Assembly (NCBI GenBank): GCA_934271245.1
Contig: CAKQQY010000005.1
Coordinates: 7,584-71,583 of the forward strand
Direction: 5' to 3'
DNA length: 64,000 bases
From: an uncultured Clostridia bacterium
Lineage (GTDB): Bacteria; Bacillota; Clostridia; Christensenellales; Borkfalkiaceae
The position numbers and the translations under genes were made by a program. Position 1 is the stretch's first letter, and every line of letters begins with the position of its first letter. Under the pieces are notes generated by a model. It was not told the DNA's origin and did no database searches. It saw only the letters and a list, made by a program, of their open reading frames with translations. Positions 51,972 through 60,300 of this stretch are shown here, in pieces.

Positions 51972-52259
51972 TTATTCGCCTTTGAAAGGTAATAAGTCAA
52001 CCAATCTTGCGCGTTTAATTGCACTCGCCAAAACTCTTTGATGTTTAGCGCAAACGCCCGTCATACGTCTGGGAAGGATTTTGCCCCCTTCGGTAACGTA
52101 TTTTTTCAACGTGTTGATATCTTTATAATCGATAACGTCGGTTTTAGCCTGGCAGAAAGCGCAAACTTTCTTGCGAGGTATTCTTTTAACGAATTTTTTA
52201 CCTTCTTTCGCAGGAGCGGCAACCGCTGCCTGTTCGGTAACGTTGGTATTTTCTTCCAT
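51972..52259 (-). CDS. rpsR: 30S ribosomal protein S18
   Basis: 95 residues; S18 core KVCAFCQAK ... DYKDINTLKKYVTEGGKILPRR then MTGVCAKHQRVLASAIKRAR. The CxxC plus CxxH set marks the zinc-binding (C+) form. A 25-residue low-complexity N-terminal extension (EENTNVTEQAAVAAPAKEGK) is longer than usual. Last gene of rpsF-ssb-rpsR. Confidence 0.95.
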   Translation of the reverse strand: MEENTNVTEQAAVAAPAKEGKKFVKRIPRKKVCAFCQAKTDVIDYKDINTLKKYVTEGGKILPRRMTGVCAKHQRVLASAIKRARLVDLLPFKGE

Positions 52260-52298
52260 AATAATCTCCTAAAATTCTTTAATCAAACGGTCTGACCG

Positions 52299-52706
52299 TC
52301 AGAAGGGAAGTTGATTATCGTCAATCGGTTCGAGTTGAGGAGCCGCTCTCTTTTCCGTAACAACGGAAACGTCTCCGTCAGACTGCGCGTTTCTCGGCGT
52401 TAAGAACTCCACTTCGTTTGCTATAACGTCGGTAACGTTTCTCTTGATACCGTCTTTATCTTCGTAAGAACGGTTCTGTAAACTACCGACTACCGCAACT
52501 TTGTTACCTTTTTTCAAATACTTTCCGCAATTTTCCGCCCTGCCGCGCCAAACGGTTATATTAAAGAAATCCGTTTCGCGATTGCCGTCGCTGTTAGCGT
52601 AATCTCTCGTTACCGCGATAGCGAATCTGCAAACCGCAACGCCGCTCGGGGTTTCGGAAAGTTCGGGGTCTCTCGTTAAGTTTCCCACTAAGATAACTTT
52701 GTTCAT
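52299..52706 (-). CDS. ssb: single-stranded DNA-binding protein
   Basis: 135 residues. OB fold with MNKVILVGNLTRDPELSETP, FNITVWRGRAENCGKYLKKG and VVGSLQNRSYEDKDG, ending in the acidic partner-binding tip DDNQLPF (usual DDDLPF). Binds ssDNA as a tetramer and recruits repair and replication enzymes. Middle gene of the rpsF-ssb-rpsR operon. RBS AGGAGAG. Confidence 0.95.
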   Translation of the reverse strand: MNKVILVGNLTRDPELSETPSGVAVCRFAIAVTRDYANSDGNRETDFFNITVWRGRAENCGKYLKKGNKVAVVGSLQNRSYEDKDGIKRNVTDVIANEVEFLTPRNAQSDGDVSVVTEKRAAPQLEPIDDNQLPF

Positions 52707-52721
52707 ATTGCTCTCCTGAAT

Positions 52722-53003
52722 TTATCTTTTCGTTATAAGTCTTCTGACTACGCCGTCCGTAATTCCGGCAACACGTTTCAATTCGACAACGAGCGTTTTT
52801 TCCGCTTCGAAAGTCATTAAAACGTAGTAGCCTTCGGATTTATAGTTAATGGGATAGCATAATTTCTTTACGCCCCAACGATCGGTCTTTTCGATTACAC
52901 CGCCGTTGCCCGTAACCAAATCCTCGAACCTCTTGATGATGGCTTCTTTGCCTTCTTCGGCAAGATCAACGTCAAGAATGTACAGCATTTCGTATTTCGT
53001 CAT
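52722..53003 (-). CDS. rpsF: 30S ribosomal protein S6
   Basis: 93 residues: MTKYEMLYILDVDLAEEGKE, DRWGVKKLCYPINYKSEGYYV and VKR-type end RLITKR. Pairs with S18 on 16S rRNA. RBS GGGAGG. Preceded by a consensus-like promoter and a leader with two hairpins that may bind the S6:S18 complex. Confidence 0.95.
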   Translation of the reverse strand: MTKYEMLYILDVDLAEEGKEAIIKRFEDLVTGNGGVIEKTDRWGVKKLCYPINYKSEGYYVLMTFEAEKTLVVELKRVAGITDGVVRRLITKR

Positions 53004-53027
53004 ATTCTTTTACCTCCCGGTCTTATT

Positions 53028-53074
53028 CGGCTTACGTTCTCCGTAAGCAAGGTTACAGCCTTAACTTTAAGGCT
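53028..53074 (-). promoter_or_regulatory. rpsF leader hairpins, candidate S6:S18 autoregulatory site
   Basis: Hairpins AGCCTTA/TAAGGCT (53057-53074) and GCTTACG/CGTAAGC (53030-53048) in the mRNA leader. The second is followed at once by CCG, the trinucleotide important in known S6:S18-binding leaders. Confidence 0.5.
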
Positions 53075-53080
53075 TAAATT

Positions 53081-53109
53081 ATAATAACAAATATTGCGGT
53101 TTTTGTCAA
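53081..53109 (-). promoter_or_regulatory. rpsF operon promoter
   Basis: Minus strand TTGACA (53104-53109), 17-nt spacer, TATTAT (53081-53086). Confidence 0.75.
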
Positions 53110-53172
53110 TCGTTTTTAATCCTTTTTGTTTTTCTTTTATTCTATCCTTTTATAGCAGATACCATACTGCGC

Positions 53173-53205
53173 TTAAAAAGGGCTTAAACCAAAGTCAAGC
53201 CCTTT
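53173..53205 (-). terminator. terminator after the 877-residue protein gene
   Basis: 9-bp stem AAAGGGCTT / AAGCCCTTT; the minus strand continues TTTT. Confidence 0.78.
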
Positions 53206-53235
53206 CAGTCAATAATTTTTATCGTAATTTCACGA

Positions 53236-55869
53236 TTAAGGAAGCATTGCGATTATACCCAGTATTTCAAGTAACGTGTGGTCGTAGTAGGTCGAATTTC
53301 TAAAGCCAGGATCTTCTACTATACCCGCGGCAATGAGTTGTCTTACCGTTGCGGAAGTGAATTTACCCTTTATCACGTTGTTATTCGATAAATCGTTAAG
53401 GGTGACGTCCGCTTCGGTATATTTTACTATTTCACCCGAAGCGTTCTTTTCGGAACCGAAACAAACCAGAAGCCATATGCCTGCGTTTTCCGAAATATAA
53501 TATTCGCCCGTCGGGCTGACCGTATAAACGTCTTTGCCCGCTTCCGTGGTAAGCGTAAATCTTTGGGTTCCGTGAGGCGTTTTCGTAAAACAGTCAGTTC
53601 CGTAAATATCGTAAATGGAAAGCGAATTAAGTTTTTCTCCGATAGTACCGACGGTAGCGCCGGAATCCAACAGGGCGTTGACGGTTTTATTTTCGCCCTT
53701 ACTCATAATGGTAGATAACTTAACCGAATTTATATCAAAACTTCCTGATAAATCGGAAAGAATTATATCTTCGTAGTTGGTTTTCCCCGTCGCCTGAAGA
53801 AGAACGTCGTAAACGGTTTTGTTTTTGTTTCCGTTTTCCGCGGTCGGAACGTCAAGCACTACGGAAAGATGTACTTTCGTTAAATCGAAGTCGTTTAACT
53901 CGCTCAACTTTTTGTCTTGCGAATTCGCGCCTAAAACTTCGTCTAAAACGTTATAAAAACTTTCGTTGTCTGCTCTTACGAGAACCGTCCCGAGTTTAAC
54001 GTTGTTAACGTTGAAAGTCGAAAGTTCGGAAATGGTTATGTTTTCGGCGTTTCCGTTATATACTTCGTTTAATACTTTGTAAAGTTCCGAATTAGACGCG
54101 TTATTCGGAATAACCGTGCCTAATTTTACGTTTTTGATATTGAATCTCGATAAGTCGGACAGTTTAACGTTTTCCGCGTCGCCGCCGAACACTTCGTTAA
54201 GCAACTTGTAAATTTCGGAGTTTGCGCTGTTATTTGGAATTACCGTTCCTATCTTAATATTGCCAACGGCAAAATCGGAAAGTTCGGAAATCTTTTTGGT
54301 CGTCGCGTCGCCGCCGAATACTTCGTCTAAAATCTTGTACATCTCGGAGTTTTCTTCTCTTTTGAACACCGTGCCGAGAGTGATATTATTTACGTCGAAA
54401 GAAGCAAGGTCGCTAAGAGTTTTGTTTTCCGAATGTTCGCCGAGCGCGCCGTCGAGAATGGCGTACAAACTTTCGTTTTCGGCGTTTCTCGGAATAACGC
54501 TGCCGATAATTACTCCGTCTTTAGTAACGTTTTGTAAGTCGCCTACGGTTATATCGTTTTTAGTGGCAGGTTTCGGGTTTTCGGCGGTATACTTGCTGTC
54601 GTCGAGCGCGCCGTATAAAATTTCCAAAACGTCCGGGTCAAGGGTGGCCACGTCGTTTAATCTGATTAAATCTACGTTTAACTTACCTAAATCGCCCACA
54701 GTTATATCTTCTTTTGCCGCGGGCTTAGAAGTTCCGTCAGCATATAAGTTTTCGTCAAGCGCACCGTATAAAATGTTAAGAACCTGGTCGTTAAGGTCGG
54801 CAACGTCGTTTAATTTTATTAAGTCAACGTTTAATTTTTCCAAGTCGCCTACGGTAATGTCGTTTTTATCGGCGGGTTTCGGGTTTTCGGCGGAATATTT
54901 GCTATCGTCGAGCGCGCCGTATAACACGTTTTTAAGGTCTTCGTCGAGTTCTATGATAGACGAAATTTTAATGGCGTTTACTCTGTCGTTATCGACCTTC
55001 AAAAGGTCGCCGATGAAAATTTCTTCCCCGTCTTCTCTGTTTGCGAGAGTTCTTAAAACGGAATAAATTTTGCTGTTTTCGGGGGTTTCTTCCATAAACG
55101 AATTGAGCGATATGCCGTTAAGCATGTTTTCGGTGTTCATAGAAGCGAGATTGCCTATCGTTATGTCGTCTTTGGTAGCGGGTTTTTGGTCTTCCGCGAT
55201 ATTTTCGTCTTCGGAAATCGTGTTGAAAACTATATCTAAAAGCGGTTGGTCACCGATTTTCAACTCGTCTAAATTAAGGTTTGCTACTTCTGCTATGGCG
55301 GAGAGTTTTACGCCGTTGAAATCGAAAGTGCCGTCCATAAGACTGCCTATCGTGGCGTTACCGACTATTTTTTCGATCTGGTCGATAATCGGGTCGTTTA
55401 TGAATAATCTTATAGTAGGAACGGCTTCGAGTTTCTGCGCGTTTTTCATCATCGCGTCCACCACCGAAGAACCGCCGCTCGTAAGCGGAGTATTTCTTAC
55501 TTCGTCGTCAACCAACGTCTGAAGAATGGTTTTTACCTGCTCGTTTTCTACGTCGTTTATAATGTTATCGATATATAAGACCTGATCGGCGGTGTAATTC
55601 CCTTCGTTAAACGCCATAAAAGCGGCGTAAAGACTTTTGCCCGAAATCTCTTCTTTAACGTACCTGTCGGTAGAGTTGCCGGTGACGGTGTTAATAGGAA
55701 CTACGAAAACGCAAAGCGCGATGATTCCTATCGTAACGAACACCGAACTGATTAAGCCGAACAGCCACCAGCCGAAGTTTTTAAGCGGTCTGAATCTCGC
55801 GATTTTTAACGCGCGCTGAACCTTTCTTTCTTCTTTTCTCTTTTGCTTTTCCTCAGGGGTTAAAGACAT
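53236..55869 (-). CDS. membrane-anchored 877-residue repeat protein, unknown
   Basis: A basic N-terminus (about 30 residues), one membrane span near 33-58, then an extracytoplasmic repetitive region. Two repeat families: about 50-residue units ending with YGALDDSKYxAENPKPAxKNDITVGDL (about four copies in the middle) and about 43-residue units of the form VKLGTVIPNN-SEIYKLLNEVFGGDAENVKLSDL (about five copies after them). Both share the phrase xITVGDL/VKLSDL, so one likely derived from the other. The C-terminus is non-repetitive. It looks like a beta/alpha solenoid on the outer face. RBS GGAG; no family known to me. Confidence 0.7.
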   Translation of the reverse strand: MSLTPEEKQKRKEERKVQRALKIARFRPLKNFGWWLFGLISSVFVTIGIIALCVFVVPINTVTGNSTDRYVKEEISGKSLYAAFMAFNEGNYTADQVLYIDNIINDVENEQVKTILQTLVDDEVRNTPLTSGGSSVVDAMMKNAQKLEAVPTIRLFINDPIIDQIEKIVGNATIGSLMDGTFDFNGVKLSAIAEVANLNLDELKIGDQPLLDIVFNTISEDENIAEDQKPATKDDITIGNLASMNTENMLNGISLNSFMEETPENSKIYSVLRTLANREDGEEIFIGDLLKVDNDRVNAIKISSIIELDEDLKNVLYGALDDSKYSAENPKPADKNDITVGDLEKLNVDLIKLNDVADLNDQVLNILYGALDENLYADGTSKPAAKEDITVGDLGKLNVDLIRLNDVATLDPDVLEILYGALDDSKYTAENPKPATKNDITVGDLQNVTKDGVIIGSVIPRNAENESLYAILDGALGEHSENKTLSDLASFDVNNITLGTVFKREENSEMYKILDEVFGGDATTKKISELSDFAVGNIKIGTVIPNNSANSEIYKLLNEVFGGDAENVKLSDLSRFNIKNVKLGTVIPNNASNSELYKVLNEVYNGNAENITISELSTFNVNNVKLGTVLVRADNESFYNVLDEVLGANSQDKKLSELNDFDLTKVHLSVVLDVPTAENGNKNKTVYDVLLQATGKTNYEDIILSDLSGSFDINSVKLSTIMSKGENKTVNALLDSGATVGTIGEKLNSLSIYDIYGTDCFTKTPHGTQRFTLTTEAGKDVYTVSPTGEYYISENAGIWLLVCFGSEKNASGEIVKYTEADVTLNDLSNNNVIKGKFTSATVRQLIAAGIVEDPGFRNSTYYDHTLLEILGIIAMLP

Positions 55870-55970
55870 AACTTTTCTCCTATTTGATATTTACAAAAAC
55901 GTTTTATAAAAAATGCCGATACCAAGCCGAATTTTCACTTTTTCGGCGCGTTTTTGCCCTTTTCCTGTTA

Positions 55971-55999
55971 ATTATACGCTTTTTTTAGCGAGATGTCAA
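55971..55999 (-). promoter_or_regulatory. consensus promoter of the 877-residue protein gene
   Basis: Minus strand TTGACA (55994-55999), 17-nt spacer, TATAAT (55971-55976). Confidence 0.82.
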
Positions 56000-56111
56000 C
56001 AGTCATCGCGGGCAGAAAGTATATCCCGTGTTATTTTACGGTAGACCAAAAAAGAAGTTCTCGTTATACCGTTAAATTATTATATTGCGTCATAAAAAAT
56101 TCGATAAAAGA

Positions 56112-56140
56112 TTGTTTTTTTTTGCGATTTGTAGTAAAAT
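56112..56140 (+). promoter_or_regulatory. promoter of the lipid kinase gene
   Basis: TTGTTT (56112-56117), 17-nt spacer, TAAAAT (56135-56140). Confidence 0.62.
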
Positions 56141-56175
56141 ATTTCTTGTATCTATTTAACCAAAGGAAGAACGCG

Positions 56176-57048
56176 ATGTTAGATTTTATAACTAATCCGT
56201 TTGCGGGCGGCGAAAGCGGAAAAAAAATACGCAAGGCGGTTGATATTCTCGAAAAAGAACTTATCAAACGCAGAATAGAACATACTTTCCACTTTACCAC
56301 CTACAGAAAAGAAGCGATTAAAATAACGCAGGAAATTATTAAAAACGGCGGAACGGATATCATCGTGGTCGGCGGCGACGGAACTTTACACGAAGTGCTT
56401 AACGGGTTTTCCGATTTCGACAGAGTAAATCTCGGGATTATTCCCTGTGGAACGGGCAACGACTTTGCGGCTGCGCTCAAAATTCCTTTTAAGCCTATAG
56501 AAGCGCTTAACCTTATCTTAAACGGGGAAGCAAAATACACCGACTATATGCAGATGCCGACTGTAAGAGGGATTAATATTATAGGAATGGGCGTTGACGT
56601 CGGAGTTCTTAAAAGATACGAAGCCTTAAAACGCAAAACAAAGTTCGGGTATACGTCTTGCCTTATCAAGACGCTCACCAACTTCGAATATTCAGATTTC
56701 GACGCCACGATTGACGGCGAAAAAAAGCATTACCGCTCTTTTATTGCCTGTGTCGCTAACGGTCACCGATACGGCGGAGGAATTCCTATTTGCCCCGTTG
56801 CCGACCCCACGGACGGAAAGTTAAATTTCGTAGCCGCAACCGAAATGAGTAAGGCAAGAATCATTAAAGCGTTTATAAAACTTAAACGTGGCAAGATTTT
56901 TGATTTGAAAGAAGTTTACCATAAGACGTTTACGGAAGTTAAAATCGACGCGCAAAAGCCTTATACGGTCAACGTTGACGGCGAACTTTACGACGATATA
57001 CCATTTGAAGTTAAAATAGTCTCAAACACTCTGAAATTTTACAGATGA
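56176..57048 (+). CDS. diacylglycerol/lipid kinase family protein (DgkB/YegS type)
   Basis: 290 residues from ATG 56176 (AAAGGAAG upstream; a longer frame back to 55993 has no RBS and would span the promoter). DAGK catalytic motifs: NPFAGG (7-12), VVGGDGTLHEVLNG and GIIPCGTGNDFA, then ANGHRYGGGIPICPVADPTDG and VNVDGE near the end. Phosphorylates diacylglycerol or a related lipid at the membrane, usually for lipoteichoic-acid lipid recycling in Gram-positives. Confidence 0.9.
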   Translation: MLDFITNPFAGGESGKKIRKAVDILEKELIKRRIEHTFHFTTYRKEAIKITQEIIKNGGTDIIVVGGDGTLHEVLNGFSDFDRVNLGIIPCGTGNDFAAALKIPFKPIEALNLILNGEAKYTDYMQMPTVRGINIIGMGVDVGVLKRYEALKRKTKFGYTSCLIKTLTNFEYSDFDATIDGEKKHYRSFIACVANGHRYGGGIPICPVADPTDGKLNFVAATEMSKARIIKAFIKLKRGKIFDLKEVYHKTFTEVKIDAQKPYTVNVDGELYDDIPFEVKIVSNTLKFYR

Positions 57049-57071
57049 AGTTTTATCAGTAATCTTTTTAT

Positions 57072-57107
57072 ACCCCCTGCACGGCAACCGTGCAGGGGGT
57101 TATTTTT
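57072..57107 (+). terminator. terminator of the lipid kinase gene
   Basis: 13-bp stem ACCCCCTGCACGG / CCGTGCAGGGGGT, 3-nt loop, TATTTTTTT. Confidence 0.9.
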
Positions 57108-57164
57108 TTAATTTGAGTTTCGTATAAAAGAAATTCGGCTCAACCCCCGCAATTTTTTAATTAT

Positions 57165-57239
57165 CTGTCGCTTTCCGCAAAACAAGTTTTGCTCTCCGCT
57201 TTCGCTCTTTGCTTTACATAAGTAAAGCATAAGCGACAG
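57165..57239. repeat. 75-bp branched inverted-repeat element
   Basis: Outer arms CTGTCGCTT (57165-57173) and AAGCGACAG (57231-57239) enclose two perfect hairpins: GCAAAAC/GTTTTGC (57177-57192) and TGCTTTAC/GTAAAGCA (57210-57229). It lies between two terminators in a convergent gap. Could be a mobile palindromic repeat or a small RNA. Confidence 0.6.
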
Positions 57240-57312
57240 GCAATACGGCGCTCAAAAACCCTTGCAAGCAAGTTTTTTCGCTTACATTTTAAGATAGTCA
57301 CCTTATAGAAAG

Positions 57313-57352
57313 AAAAAAAAGAAAGGGTTATAAAAAACCCTTTCTTTTTTTT
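57313..57352. terminator. bidirectional terminator after the giant surface protein gene
   Basis: AAAAAAGAAAGGGTT / AACCCTTTCTTTTTT perfect stem: A run left, T run right. Confidence 0.85.
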
Positions 57353-57392
57353 AATTATAAGATGAACAGTTTACGTTCTATTTATAATCTTA

Positions 57393-60300
57393 TTAGTTGA
57401 ACTTCTTTTTGAGAAGAACTACTGCGCAAGCAGCAAGAGCGATTACCGCGATAGCGATGCCGTAAGCGCCAACGGAGCCGTTGCATCCTTCTTCGGTCTT
57501 CTTCTTCCATGCTTCCAAGGTAGCAAGTCTTTCTTCTAAAGCCTTTCTTGCCGCTTCTTCGGCAGCCGCTTTGTCTTCGGCAGCTTTAACTCTGTCTTCA
57601 AGAGCTTTGATTCTAGCGGTTACAGTCGCGATTTCGTCGTTAACGAGTTTCTTGTAATCGTTAGAAAGTTCAGTCTTTAAGGTGTTAAGAGCAGTGAGAA
57701 GTTCAGCGTCGGTAGCGTAAGTATCGTTGAGTTTTGCAATTTCGCCGTCAACATACGTCTTAGCAGCAGCGATTGCTTCCGATTTAGCAGTTGCAATTGC
57801 AGCGGTAAGTTCGGTAACTTTCGCAGCAAGTTCCGCGTCGGTAGCGTAAGTACCGTTCAAGTTTTCTACGGTAGTCTTAAGAGCATTAAGATTCGTCGCT
57901 ACGGTGTTCAACGCTTCGATTGTAGCATAGGTGTTGCCGAGTTTAGCAATTTCGCTGTCAACATACGCTTTCGCGTCAGCCAAAACAGCTCCCTTGGCAG
58001 CATTAATTGCTGTAGTAAGTTCTTCGTCGGTTGCATAAGTACCGTCAAGATTTGTTTTGAAGTTTTCAAGAGCAGTGATTCTTTCAACGATGTCGTTGAA
58101 GGTCAATTCGTTCATGTTTTCAGCATTCTTGAATGCCGCTCTGATTTCTTCAAGTTTGTCAGCGTTGCCGAGTAATTCGTCAACTTCACTGTCGGAGAAC
58201 ATACCTTTAACGCTATCGATTACCTGGAAAGTAATAAGGTTAACGTTGTTTAGGTCGCCGTTAGTAATAACGAGTTTATACAAGTTTTCGATTGCAAGGT
58301 CTAATGCAGCAGCGAATTTAAGTTTGCCGTTAGCATCATCTTTCAAATCTTTGATTTCAGCATTAACGAGAGCCTGCTGAGTTTCATGTAAAGCGTTGAA
58401 AGCAGCGTTTGCAACTTCAAGGTCGTCAAGAACAAGTTTAGTACCGGTTACCGCTCTAATCGTATTTTCTACAAGTTCGATTGCGGTTTCTTTTGCAGCC
58501 ATTTCGATTTCAGCCATCTTTTCGGTAGCAACTTTAACGTATTCGGCATTTAATTCGGTGTATTCGCCTAATTCATTAACGATAGCCGCTACAACGTTGA
58601 GATCTTTGCTTAAAATAGTTTCAACAACCGCAAGACCTTTTTCGTCAGCCTTATTATAAGCGGTCATATCGTAGGTAGCGATAAGCGTTTCGATTGCTTC
58701 TTTCTGTACGTAGAGAGCGTTGATTTCGAACGCTACGTTGTAGTTGCCTTCATTGTCAGCGATAGTCGCTTCGATTGCTTCAACTTCGCCTTTCATTAAG
58801 GTAACGACTTTAGTCATGCTTGCGTTGAGTTTGGTAAGCAACGCTTTGTAAGCAGCCATTACTCTTTCATATTCAGCGTAGTTAGTAACGTTAGCGGTGA
58901 TGTTCGCAACATTGTATCCGTTTTCGCCTTCAACGAGTTCGCCTTTAACTTCGTTTACGAGAGCGTTAACCTTTTCGGTAGCCAAGTCAAACGCGACTTT
59001 ATTGTTAAGAGTGAATTCGGTTATAGTTTTGATATTCGCTTCGATATATTCGGTAGCAGCGGTAATCAATGCGTTGATTTCAGCAAGTCTGTTAACCATA
59101 TTGTTGTATTTATCCATAACAACAACGTAGGTAGTTACTTCATCAACGGTTTCGGTTACGGTCATATCAACGTAATCCTGAAGTTTAAGGTCAACGTATT
59201 TGCCTTCGTTAAGGGCGTTGTACGTTTTAACCATATCTTCAATCTTTGCTTTAATCTTTAACGCAACGAGTTTAGCGTCGTCGGAAACATAACTTTCAGC
59301 CCATACAGCGTTTACTTTGTTTACAAACGCGGTAATCTGCGCATCGCAGTCCGCTTTGAAAGACATAGCCGCGGTAAGAACAGCAACGTTTTTGATTGCG
59401 GTTTCGCCTTCATATTCTTCGTTCGCTTTAACAGCGGCTTCGTAAATAGCGAGATTGGTTTCGTTATATACGAATTTAACGTCGGTGGTAACTTCGTTTA
59501 CCAAAGCAACTTCCAAGTTAGCGATAGCAAGTTCGGTATTCAAGGTGTTGTATACGAGAACGAGCGCTTCGTAATCAGCAGTAGCGTTGGTGGTTACGGC
59601 TTCGCCGGCATTTACATATGCTTTTTCATCAGCGGTAAGAGCTTCATAGAGTTCTTTTGCCGTAGCATAGTTAGCGTTGAAAGTCGTTACAGCGTTGATG
59701 AATGCGGTAGCAAGGTCTTTGCTTCCGGTGATTTCAGCGGGAATTTCCGTTTCAACGGCAGTCTTAATAGCGGTTTTTGCAGCAATAATCTTTTCGATTA
59801 TTTCTCTTCTTGCGTTAACCGCGTTGTCATACTTAGTCCAGTATGCTTTATAGGTCGTCGCATCTTCTTCAGATACAGCAAGGTTAAGAGAAGAAAGAGC
59901 CGTGCTATAATCAATACCGGTGGTATTATTGTTCAATTTAGCAAGTTCAGCCATAGCCGCTTCAACCAAATTGAAGTTAGCAACTTCTACGTCGGAGTTG
60001 ATTGCTTTAACCGCTTCAATCCAAGCAACGGTGTTATCAAGAGCCGCTTTAACAGCATCTTCTACTTCCTTAAACTGTTTGAGATAAGCAATAGCGTTAT
60101 AAACTGCTTTCGCATTATCCTTAGCAGTGTAAACCATTTCGCTTACTCTCTGGAATTTACCGATAATGGGGTCTACCAAAACGCCTGCTTTGTTAGCATT
60201 ATACATTCCGTAGAGTTCGAGAATCGCATTGTTGATTTCGTCAGCTTTAGCCTGAACGTCAGCTTTGCATTTATCGAACCAAATCATTAAGTCTTTGAAG

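Noticed and set aside
54260..55066. Plus-strand repetitive 268-codon frame
   Set aside because: Antisense shadow of the 877-residue repeat protein.
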